A DNA stretch of 64,000 nt from positions 352,379-416,378 of the forward strand of contig JARGSG010000217.1 in the NCBI GenBank assembly GCA_030374805.1, written 5' to 3'. The position numbers were made by a program, and so were the translations under genes. The stretch is from Gracilaria gracilis (Eukaryota > Rhodophyta > Florideophyceae > Gracilariales > Gracilariaceae). This document shows positions 32,354-44,200 of the stretch, one piece after another. A model generated the notes under the pieces. That model was not told where the DNA came from and searched no databases. It saw only the letters and a list, made by a program, of their open reading frames with translations. Position 1 is the stretch's first letter. Each line of letters opens with the position of its first letter.

Positions 32354-35300
32354 TCAGTGATCGAGCGACTGGCATTGGAGACATCTACGAGCCATCCACG
32401 GACATCTTGAATGATCCACGAGACGTATGTATCTTTCTGTGGAGACAAAACAGGGAAAATAAAGCACCACGAACTCACGGACAAGCGCCTCACATTGCGT
32501 AATGAGGCTGGACAACGAAGCTGCATTAGGACACGGTTGTGACTCGACTTCGTAGAACGGAACGCTCTGTGTATCACGAGTGTCTGGTCCATGGATGTCC
32601 TCTGGTTGTCTGTCAGTATTCGTGTTCAGACATTCTTCGCTAGAAAGAACTGATACAGAGAGTTGCCGGCTGGTGCTAGAATGTCCTTTTCCACGTTCAT
32701 CAATGAATTTTTTCTCACATACATCAAAATTCTTTGATGCCGCACTAAACATACAAATCCCAGGTGCAATCCCATCCATTGCCGAATACAGCCAGTTTTT
32801 CCTGCAGAGTTCATGGTTTTCCATCCAGTTTCTCATCTCCAGCCATTCTATGAGTCCCCTATGAGACTCCTCGGAATGTATCTCATTATCTATTCTCTAC
32901 AGCTGCTGCTGGAACATAGCAGCAAATGATTTTGAGTAGAGCATGAGACAACGACCTTCTAGGCCATCCCGTTCAGCACGCACGGATTCCCGCGCATAAT
33001 CTTGGGAGACGTTGATCCGCCGACGTGCACCACTATTCGGACATTAGAAGCGTCAATTCCAGCGCCAAAAGCACAAGAGCAGACATGACCACAACTTTTA
33101 CGGCATATGATGGTTGGTCCTGCTTCCGAGCATACTGTGGAACGCACCAGAGACCATGCATTTTGTCTTTAGTTTCGGGTCCTATCGTAGCATGATACTG
33201 GAGCACAACGAGCTGCATATCAAAGTCGTCACTCCTTTCTCGAGGGGGTGAAAACAGTCGGATGTAAGAAGTACTTAGAACATCTGCGTAGTACTCAACA
33301 TCTTGCCTTCGCATAACATATATGAGCACTCGGAAAAAGGGGAGATTGTTTCTGTCAGATTTCGAAAAAAGAAGTTCTCGCTTGGATATGTCCCCCAGTT
33401 CTATTTTGACGCGGCTAAGAGTCTCCTGCAACATTTGTTGTCGAATGTTTGTAAATTTACAAAGATTTGTCCGACGTTTTTTGTTGAGAGGTTCGTCACA
33501 GTTGTGCACAACGAATTCCAAGTTTTGAGGCACTCTCGGCGTTGAATACATCCTGCAAGACTTTTCTCCGTGAACTGAAAGTACAGTTGACCTTTCTGAA
33601 GGAGGTACTGTTGCGCTCAAGAATACTCTAGGGACACTCGACGGTATATGAAGCAGGGCGTACTTTATATCCCTTAGCGACTGACGAAAACTGGACCACA
33701 TGGCTGTAAGATGCGCTTCATCGATTACCACTCGAGCGAGGGAAGTTGAACTAACTAAGGATGAAATGAGTTGAATACACGCCTCACTTTTCACTTTTTT
33801 GGGTGTAAGGATGTAAAGGTCAGCGTGGCCTCCAGGAGTTGATTGAACTGTAGTGCAAGTCGATATATCAAGTTCCGAGGTTCTTTTTCCAAATTCTTTC
33901 GCCAACAATACAAGAAGAACGAATAGGATTGTGGAAATTTCTCCGCGACTAGTGAAGGCTTGAAGCAATACACAGAGCGACTTACTCGCTCCTGTTGGCA
34001 CGACAGCGAATAAATTGTACCGTCTTTCCGTTACAGCTGCTGTGACGTTGTACTGTGTCTGGGAATTAAATGTGGCTGACGAGTCCCTGAACATCGAGCT
34101 CAAGTTGTTAAGAAAGAAAGGCAACATGTGCGCGTATTGGTCTGGATCATCTTCGATCTGCGATGCCAATGAGTGACGACAATGCGAATAAAGAGAGGCA
34201 GAGGCATTTTTCCGGGGGCGAGAATTGCCGTGATCGAAGTCAATCTGGCTCTCAAAGATCACTATATCGTTTTGGCTTCTTCGTAGATCTTGTTCATTCC
34301 AAGATGACACTTCCTTTGTATGATTTCCTTTCAGATCGCATAGTTTTGGTTTCTTCCTTGCGGTGTGATCTTCATTACAGAGGTGAAGGGATTTGAGCGT
34401 GTTAGCTCCCTTTCCGCCCGATCGCTTCCGTGTGCTTCCATTGCTGTTAGAAGTTGGAAAACCTCGAAGCCTTAGAAGCTCATGCAGTTTGTTCGAGAAC
34501 TGACCGTACGCTTGTACGGTGGAATGTGGTAAGTCACAAAGTTCCTTTCTTGTTCTTGCATAAACTCTCTCAGCAATTTCAAGAGTTTGACCAGCCTGTT
34601 CGTGGCCAACCTTAGATACATCCAGCCGAATATCATCAATGAGTCTTCTCGCCTGCCCACCCGCAACAAAAGGGACCATACCAACCGAGTATCCACGATA
34701 ATCATTGAAAAGAAAACGTATGTTGTTAAACGAAAGGCTCTTTGATATTATAGAACGTATCTGGTCCTCGTTAAATGGAAGGCCATTGTTAACAAATAAA
34801 CGACTCCATTGGGTATTGGCAGCCTCCTATCCATGGAATAATCCAACCAGTGCCACCTCAACCGGCCTGAAATCTAGGAATAGGACGAGCATAGCTCTTT
34901 GTAGATCTCGTCTTCGAGTACTCAGTGATGATCATTATTCTTCCCTGCGACACAAATATGTTCCGCATGCCGTGTACCTCGTTTCTGAGTCGAAATGTGC
35001 TCAGTTCAGTGGCACGAGCGAGAGAACCAGATGGTAAGTGAATGCAGAGAAACAGAAGATGCTGGAGCTCTTCGCACCTGTTGAGCCACTTGATCGCCGC
35101 TGACTTGAGGATGTTAATACCAAAAAGGCTGATTACCTCCTCGTTTGAAAGGGTTGATTCACTCACTGAAATATTTCCGGACATCTGTAGAAAACCCAGA
35201 ACGTGCGCTGTATTACTCTCAAGATACAGTGGAGCTTGTTGGTTGCTTAGAAAAGAGAAACCAACCAATTTTGAGCTGAGATCACCATGGAGAGAGTAGA

Positions 35301-37010
35301 TCTGATTGAGGAAACCAGGCGGTACAACCTTGCCAAATAACAATTTCAAAAACAGCAAGTCTTCTATTTGTGTGTGAGAGCATTTGATACCTTATCACCG
35401 ATAACACGCATTGATACGTGAATGTCCCGCACAATTCCACAATTTGAATGTTGCGGACAAGATTCGAAGGAGACGTTAATGTCGTGTTGGTACAAGAAGG
35501 ACATTGCAATATCCAGAATATTCCTCACAAATGAGGCCACATTATTGCGATCGATCATGACGGAGTCACGGACTTTCGAGACATTATACTCAGCAACAGG
35601 TTCTTCATGTGCAACGGAATCTTCACGATCTTGCTCTGAATTGGCCAGGTGAACTTCAACTATTGCGCAGCAACTAATTGCATACTGAAGTGCTGCAAGG
35701 CATTTTGTTACTTCCCATGGTTCATGAAACCTATACTTTTCCCCTCCATCCTGTTTCACACACCTCGTACAGAAGAAGGTCTTCACAGCCATCATACGAT
35801 TAGAGTGACACGAGGGCCAGGATCGCAGAAGAGTGACCCTTAGCAGATTATGCAAAAATTGCCTTCTCTTTGACATTTCCCAATCTTTCTGTGGGTCTTC
35901 CGAACTTGGATGAGACAAACAATAGTCCATATATAGTTGGAGAGCCTCTTGAGTGCTGGTATATATGTAATCTGGGCATGATTGACTTGCTCGGCATAGA
36001 AACGTCACAAAACGGACTACTTCTGACGAGTACTGCCAACAAGCCTTCGCCAAAACTGTTCTAAACGGCTGCTGGCGATCGCCCTTTGATCTTACATTGC
36101 ACCATGTTAGAATGGAGGGGGGGATATCCAGACTGATTTCAGGGACTGTCGTTAGATATGAGCGAACGTTTTCGGTGATGAATGAGAAGAACTTGTTGTC
36201 AGACAAGTCACTGGATCCGAGCGGATGGGCTTCTGGAAGTTGAAGCTTGCGATCTTTTAGAATGTTATCAACGCTGAAGATTAAAACAAATGTGGATTTC
36301 AGCTTGTCATCTCCTTCAATACCATTCATGTTTCCATTCTACGTTGCTAACATGCCGGAGATATCTTTTGCGGCTGTGCTAATGTTATATCCGTTCACGC
36401 TTGTTATATTGCGCCGAGAACGTTCCTCCGTAGTGGAGTTGGGAACTTTAGCCACGGTGGCGACCACTATCAATTTTCCAATAGTGTCTTCGAGAGACAC
36501 AGGAAAGTATTTGCGGAGTCATCCAGATGAGTAAAGGGTTTGGAGCTCCATTGTGCCGCGGAGTCGCGCTTCCAGCTGACGTTCCGGAACCTGGCCAGAA
36601 CTATGGGCCTTGTGGAGATGCAATTTCAGAGTCTTCCTCTCAGTGTAACAAGATGAACATCTTGCACACTGAAATCCATTAAAGACCTCGAGACCAGCAA
36701 GAGAATCGAGAGCTGCGTACTTTTGCCATTTCTAAGTATCAGGAGCCTTAAGGTACCCTGGCCAAAGTGGCGAAGGACTCAGAGCGAAATTCATCTCCTT
36801 CTTCTTTCCCCATAATTTCTGTGATATATTACGTGAATCGTGTAGTGGGATCGAGTGTTTTGTGACCAAATGCGCTTCAAGTACTCGCTCGGATGGCATT
36901 CCACAGTGGCACTGGATGCGGATTGGGTGGAATTCAATGGTATTGATTCGCATCGACACTGTTCCAGGATCCACTGGTTGGGAGGATTGAAGTACGATGC
37001 CCTGTTCCAT
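32354..37010 (-). pseudogene. DUF3505 zinc-finger + RecQ helicase gene (telomere-linked-helicase type), multiply interrupted
   Basis: Genes of this architecture are typical of fungal subtelomeres (TLH type). From the ATG at 37010: a C2H2-like finger (CHCGMPSERVLEAHLVTKH), a TAG (36732-36734), then a second finger (GFQCARCSSCYTERKTLKLH). TGA 36519-36521 and TAG 36339-36341 follow with the frame intact down to 35364. After a one-base shift come LLFLKLLFGKVVPPGF, the family block RLRNEVHGMRNIF and PIPRFQ, another shift and a TAG. The helicase frame (34679-33033) has Walker A as VVPTGASKS (Gly before Lys replaced by Ser), an intact box VVIDEAHL and motif III VFLSATVPP. A shift near 33070 leads to AFGAGIDASNVRIVVHVGG, and motif VI reads RESVRAERDG, its glycines lost. 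A stop precedes the Cys-rich tail with LYSAMDGIAPGIC. A dead copy, reading away from the satellite. Confidence 0.82.
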
Positions 37011-38234
37011 GGCGTAGCCCTACACTCTGATGATAAGATATATATGTCTTTCACCCGGGGTAGGAGAGAGGTATACGGAAACACTGTCGTCCAGAAATGA
37101 GCACCAGGCGTACTGGGTTTGGCACATGCAAAGAGTTGATGAGAACGAGACAGTTGTTCTACTCAGTTCGCGGGAAACCACCGGAGTGGAAACACTTGTA
37201 ACTTGTGGCGGGTGTAATAGATAGTGACATGGGTCACCCACTGTAGTGTAAATCATAATAGCCGATGACAAAATTTGACGTTGATGACGGTCCTGAAGGT
37301 TCCACATTTTGCCTAGATGTAGGTCTTGCAGTTGATGTACTGAGACATCGACTTCATAATTATCCACGTTGTGCGAAATGTTAAAATAAAATAACGATAG
37401 AAGTTTGAAGCCCATATTTTGAGTTAATGTGGGAAAAGGCGGTAAGAAGTCCAATTAAATCATGTTTGCTCGATAGAATTCGTTGAAGCACATTTCGAAT
37501 TTCCATTCCGAGTATCCATGAATTTATGGTAGTACATTTTGAAAATGTAATACAAAACTATAAAGAGGTCGATGTAACACAAGAGAACAGGCGACGATCG
37601 GGTATCCTGTATTATACTGTAAACCCCTGACGAGAGCTTGGCCACGTACCCCTCTATGTCATTAATTATTTCCAACGACATGGCAGGACAGAAATGTGTG
37701 GACACACCGGCAAAATAGATCTGAAGAGTATTGAATCATGGAATTTATTCTGTAAGCTGCCAGGCTATTATGAGCTGTAAGGCGGAGCCAAATGATATGA
37801 ACGAGGGCCCAAACAGGAGCCACTGATTCACAGAGAAAAAAGGAAACCAAAGAAGATAACAGAGAGCGACAGAACCTCAGGCGATGTGACGATGTGGAGG
37901 AGACAAAGCGTCGTACAATGATCGGAATGAGCCCAGTAACGCAAAGAAGATGAAAGCTTAGAGCGCCAAACGTTCACTGAAAGGATGATATTTTAATCTT
38001 GTGGATTAACTCAGGGGAGCCCCCCACACAACCACCCGCCCAACCCGCCCACCCGCCCCCCCCCCCGCCCGCCCCAACTAAATTCTGTGCACGTTTCAGC
38101 TTTCAAAAAGCCAAATATCACCGCAGTTGCGAACATGTGGTACAAAGCGTGGTCAAACGGTGGCAAAAAATGGATGTTTTCAGGGTTATCGCGCCTATAA
38201 TAATAAATGTTAGCGAATTACAAGCAGTGATGCG
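37011..38234. other. Region between the RecQ gene 5' end and the satellite
   Basis: Should contain the RecQ gene promoter if one existed. A 144-codon minus-strand frame (37454-37020) shows no known domain. The end is marked by a C-rich tract at 38027-38078. A plus-strand frame at 37999-38316 crosses into the first satellite unit. Confidence 0.4.
38027..38078. repeat. C-rich low-complexity tract
   Basis: Pro-codon-like CCCGCC/CCACCC runs including 12 consecutive C. The minus strand is correspondingly G-rich with several GGG runs, so it could fold as a G-quadruplex. It sits about 160 bp from the start of the satellite. Confidence 0.9.
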
Positions 38235-41200
38235 AAAATGGTTCGATAGTGAATATCTATACGTAACGTGTGCCGACGAGAGTTTTGAAAGCCAAGGTGC
38301 TGTATTTTGGCCCTAGAAGGCAATGGAAGCCAATTGGAAAGTATAGCTATTTCTGTGCTGTTTGTTTAGAAGAATTTTGTTATTAGTAATTGACATGGCG
38401 TGTTGCGATTTTGGGTGGGATGTTTGAGGAGGGTGTGGGAAGTGTGTAGGAGGAATCTGAGAGTGAAGATTGTGTTTCGTGTAATTGAAAACGGAAAAAA
38501 GTAATTGAAAAAAGCGAGAAGTACGTTGAAGGGGGTATAACGGTAGAAAATGGGAATGGGAGACGGTCGGAGAGTGGGAAACGGATAGGAGAGGTGTAGG
38601 TGAGACGCTGTTTTCAGTTTGGAGCAGGAAGGAGGTGAAAATCAGTCATAGTAGAAAGAATTTGGGTTTTATTTTGATTAGGGGTTCATAGGTAGAGGTC
38701 ATGCGAGAGGCTAGGGTAATGTGCAGTACGCTTGCCTGTTTTGGGGTTTTCTTCCAACCGATAACTGTGGCTGAAGTGGCGATTGCTTTTGTTGCAAGCC
38801 GTTGTTCCATGGGAGGATTTGTTGGGCATGGAACAAGATTGGCGTGTATAGAACATATAAATTGGGAATAGGCATAACTGAATTTGTTAATAATCATTGA
38901 TAGGGTATGTGAACGTAGTCATTATAGTATTTGGAAGACTTGGGGTCAGGGTTGTTTGTGTCGTGGTTTTGGTGGTGGTTTGTGCGGGTTAGGGTTTCGA
39001 ATGAGGCACTGAACGATTTGGTAGAGGTTCGATAGTGTATATCTATACGTAACGTGTGTTTACGAGCGTCTTGAAAGCTAGGGTGTTGGATTTTGGCCCT
39101 AGAAGGCAATGGAGGCCAATTGGAAAGTATAGCTATTTCTGTGCTGTTTGTTTAGAAGAATTTTGTTATTAGTAATTGACATGGCGTGTTGCGATTTTGG
39201 GTGGGATGTTTGAGGAGGGTGTGGGAAGTGTGTAGGAGGAATCTGAGAGTGAAGATTGTGTTTCGTGTAATTGAAAACGGAAAAAAGTAATTGAAAAAAG
39301 CGAGAAGTACGTTGAAGGGGGTATAACGGTAGAAAATGGGAATGGGAGACGGTCGGAGAGTGGGAAACGGATAGGAGAGGTGTAGGTGAGACGCTGTTTT
39401 CAGTTTGGAGCAGGAAGGAGGTGAAAATCAGTCATAGTAGAAAGAATTTGGGTTTTATTTTGATTAGGGGTTCATAGGTAGAGGTCATGCGAGAGGCTAG
39501 GGTAATGTGCAGTACGCTTGCCTGTTTTGGGGTTTTCTTCCAACCGATAACTGTGGCTGAAGTGGCGATTGCTTTTGTTGCAAGCCGTTGTTCCATGGGA
39601 GGATTTGTTGGGCATGGAACAAGATTGGCGTGTATAGAACATATAAATTGGGAATAGGCATAACTGAATTTGTTAATAATCATTGATAGGGTATGTGAAC
39701 GTAGTCATTATAGTATTTGGAAGACTTGGGGTCAGGGTTGTTTGTGTCGTGGTTTTGGTGGTGGTTTGTGCGGGTTAGGGTTTCGAATGAGGCACTGAAC
39801 GATTTGGTAGAGGTTCGATAGTGTATATCTATACGTAACGTGTGTTTACGAGCGTCTTGAAAGCTAGGGTGTTGGATTTTGGCCCTAGAAGGCAATGGAG
39901 GCCAATTGGAAAGTATAGCTATTTCTGTGCTGTTTGTTTAGAAGAATTTTGTTATTAGTAATTGACATGGCGTGTTGCGATTTTGGGTGGGATGTTTGAG
40001 GAGGGTGTGGGAAGTGTGTAGGAGGAATCTGAGAGTGAAGATTGTGTTTCGTGTAATTGAAAACGGAAAAAAGTAATTGAAAAAAGCGAGAAGTACGTTG
40101 AAGGGGGTATAACGGTAGAAAATGGGAATGGGAGACGGTCGGAGAGTGGGAAACGGATAGGAGAGGTGTAGGTGAGACGCTGTTTTCAGTTTGGAGCAGG
40201 AAGGAGGTGAAAATCAGTCATAGTAGAAAGAATTTGGGTTTTATTTTGATTAGGGGTTCATAGGTAGAGGTCATGCGAGAGGCTAGGGTAATGTGCAGTA
40301 CGCTTGCCTGTTTTGGGGTTTTCTTCCAACCGATAACTGTGGCTGAAGTGGCGATTGCTTTTGTTGCAAGCCGTTGTTCCATGGGAGGATTTGTTGGGCA
40401 TGGAACAAGATTGGCGTGTATAGAACATATAAATTGGGAATAGGCATAACTGAACTTGTTAATAATCATTGATAGGGTATGTGAACGTAGTCATTATAGT
40501 ATTTGGAAGACTTGGGGTCAGGGTTGTTTGTGTCGTGGTTTTGGTGGTGGTTTGTGCGGGTTAGGGTTTCGAATGAGGCACTGAACGATTTGGTAGAGGT
40601 TCGATAGTGTATATCTATACGTAACGTGTGTTTACGAGCGTCTTGAAAGCTAGGGTGTTGGATTTTGGCCCTAGAAGGCAATGGAAGCCAATTGGAAAGT
40701 ATAGCTATTTCTGTGCTGTTTGTTTAGAAGAATTTTGTTATTAGTAATTGACATGGCGTGTTGCGATTTTGGGTGGGATGTTTGAGGAGGGTGTGGGAAG
40801 TGTGTAGGAGGAATCTGAGAGTGAAGATTGTGTTTCGTGTAATTGAAAACGGAAAAAAGTAATTGAAAAAAGCGAGAAGTACGTTGAAGGGGGTATAACG
40901 GTAGAAAATGGGAATGGGAGACGGTCGGAGAGTGGGAAACGGATAGGAGAGGTGTAGGTGAGACGCTGTTTTCAGTTTGGAGCAGGAAGGAGGTGAAAAT
41001 CAGTCATAGTAGAAAGAATTTGGGTTTTATTTTGATTAGGGGTTCATAGGTAGAGGTCATGCGAGAGGCTAGGGTAATGTGCAGTACGCTTGCCTGTTTT
41101 GGGGTTTTCTTCCAACCGATAACTGTGGCTGAAGTGGCGATTGCTTTTGTTGCAAGCCGTTGTTCCATGGGAGGATTTGTTGGGCATGGAACAAGATTGG

Positions 41201-44200
41201 CGTGTATAGAACATATAAATTGGGAATAGGCATAACTGAACTTGTTAATAATCATTGATAGGGTATGTGAACGTAGTCATTATAGTATTTGGAAGACTTG
41301 GGGTCAGGGTTGTTTGTGTCGTGGTTTTGGTGGTGGTTTGTGCGGGTTAGGGTTTCGAATGAGGCACTGAACGATTTGGTAGAGGTTCGATAGTGTATAT
41401 CTATACGTAACGTGTGTTTACGAGCGTCTTGAAAGCTAGGGTGTTGGATTTTGGCCCTAGAAGGCAATGGAAGCCAATTGGAAAGTATAGCTATTTCTGT
41501 GCTGTTTGTTTAGAAGAATTTTGTTATTAGTAATTGACATGGCGTGTTGCGATTTTGGGTGGGATGTTTGAGGAGGGTGTGGGAAGTGTGTAGGAGGAAT
41601 CTGAGAGTGAAGATTGTGTTTCGTGTAATTGAAAACGGAAAAAAGTAATTGAAAAAAGCGAGAAGTACGTTGAAGGGGGTATAACGGTAGAAAATGGGAA
41701 TGGGAGACGGTCGGAGAGTGGGAAACGGATAGGAGAGGTGTAGGTGAGACGCTGTTTTCAGTTTGGAGCAGGAAGGAGGTGAAAATCAGTCATAGTAGAA
41801 AGAATTTGGGTTTTATTTTGATTAGGGGTTCATAGGTAGAGGTCATGCGAGAGGCTAGGGTAATGTGCAGTACGCTTGCCTGTTTTGGGGTTTTCTTCCA
41901 ACCGATAACTGTGGCTGAAGTGGCGATTGCTTTTGTTGCAAGCCGTTGTTCCATGGGAGGATTTGTTGGGCATGGAACAAGATTGGCGTGTATAGAACAT
42001 ATAAATTGGGAATAGGCATAACTGAACTTGTTAATAATCATTGATAGGGTATGTGAACGTAGTCATTATAGTATTTGGAAGACTTGGGGTCAGGGTTGTT
42101 TGTGTCGTGGTTTTGGTGGTGGTTTGTGCGGGTTAGGGTTTCGAATGAGGCACTGAACGATTTGGTAGAGGTTCGATAGTGTATATCTATACGTAACGTG
42201 TGTTTACGAGCGTCTTGAAAGCTAGGGTGTTGGATTTTGGCCCTAGAAGGCAATGGAGGCCAATTGGAAAGTATAGCTATTTCTGTGCTGTTTGTTTAGA
42301 AGAATTTTGTTATTAGTAATTGACATGGCGTGTTGCGATTTTGGGTGGGATGTTTGAGGAGGGTGTGGGAAGTGTGTAGGAGGAATCTGAGAGTGAAGAT
42401 TGTGTTTCGTGTAATTGAAAACGGAAAAAAGTAATTGAAAAAAGCGAGAAGTACGTTGAAGGGGGTATAACGGTAGAAAATGGGAATGGGAGACGGTCGG
42501 AGAGTGGGAAACGGATAGGAGAGGTGTAGGTGAGACGCTGTTTTCAGTTTGGAGCAGGAAGGAGGTGAAAATCAGTCATAGTAGAAAGAATTTGGGTTTT
42601 ATTTTGATTAGGGGTTCATAGGTAGAGGTCATGCGAGAGGCTAGGGTAATGTGCAGTACGCTTGCCTGTTTTGGGGTTTTCTTCCAACCGATAACTGTGG
42701 CTGAAGTGGCGATTGCTTTTGTTGCAAGCCGTTGTTCCATGGGAGGATTTGTTGGGCATGGAACAAGATTGGCGTGTATAGAACATATAAATTGGGAATA
42801 GGCATAACTGAACTTGTTAATAATCATTGATAGGGTATGTGAACGTAGTCATTATAGTATTTGGAAGACTTGGGGTCAGGGTTGTTTGTGTCGTGGTTTT
42901 GGTGGTGGTTTGTGCGGGTTAGGGTTTCGAATGAGGCACTGAACGATTTGGTAGAGGTTCGATAGTGTATATCTATACGTAACGTGTGTTTACGAGCGTC
43001 TTGAAAGCTAGGGTGTTGGATTTTGGCCCTAGAAGGCAATGGAGGCCAATTGGAAAGTATAGCTATTTCTGTGCTGTTTGTTTAGAAGAATTTTGTTATT
43101 AGTAATTGACATGGCGTGTTGCGATTTTGGGTGGGATGTTTGAGGAGGGTGTGGGAAGTGTGTAGGAGGAATCTGAGAGTGAAGATTGTGTTTCGTGTAA
43201 TTGAAAACGGAAAAAAGTAATTGAAAAAAGCGAGAAGTACGTTGAAGGGGGTATAACGGTAGAAAATGGGAATGGGAGACGGTCGGAGAGTGGGAAACGG
43301 ATAGGAGAGGTGTAGGTGAGACGCTGTTTTCAGTTTGGAGCAGGAAGGAGGTGAAAATCAGTCATAGTAGAAAGAATTTGGGTTTTATTTTGATTAGGGG
43401 TTCATAGGTAGAGGTCATGCGAGAGGCTAGGGTAATGTGCAGTACGCTTGCCTGTTTTGGGGTTTTCTTCCAACCGATAACTGTGGCTGAAGTGGCGATT
43501 GCTTTTGTTGCAAGCCGTTGTTCCATGGGAGGATTTGTTGGGCATGGAACAAGATTGGCGTGTATAGAACATATAAATTGGGAATAGGCATAACTGAACT
43601 TGTTAATAATCATTGATAGGGTATGTGAACGTAGTCATTATAGTATTTGGAAGACTTGGGGTCAGGGTTGTTTGTGTCGTGGTTTTGGTGGTGGTTTGTG
43701 CGGGTTAGGGTTTCGAATGAGGCACTGAACGATTTGGTAGAGGTTCGATAGTGTATATCTATACGTAACGTGTGTTTACGAGCGTCTTGAAAGCTAGGGT
43801 GTTGGATTTTGGCCCTAGAAGGCAATGGAGGCCAATTGGAAAGTATAGCTATTTCTGTGCTGTTTGTTTAGAAGAATTTTGTTATTAGTAATTGACATGG
43901 CGTGTTGCGATTTTGGGTGGGATGTTTGAGGAGGGTGTGGGAAGTGTGTAGGAGGAATCTGAGAGTGAAGATTGTGTTTCGTGTAATTGAAAACGGAAAA
44001 AAGTAATTGAAAAAAGCGAGAAGTACGTTGAAGGGGGTATAACGGTAGAAAATGGGAATGGGAGACGGTCGGAGAGTGGGAAACGGATAGGAGAGGTGTA
44101 GGTGAGACGCTGTTTTCAGTTTGGAGCAGGAAGGAGGTGAAAATCAGTCATAGTAGAAAGAATTTGGGTTTTATTTTGATTAGGGGTTCATAGGTAGAGG

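Noticed and set aside
34680-34875. A short intron in the RecQ gene (36 nt, GT...AG)
   Set aside because: The supposed intron encodes PVEVALVGLF, which fits the expected continuation after PIPRF, so a one-base shift and a stop explain the region better.
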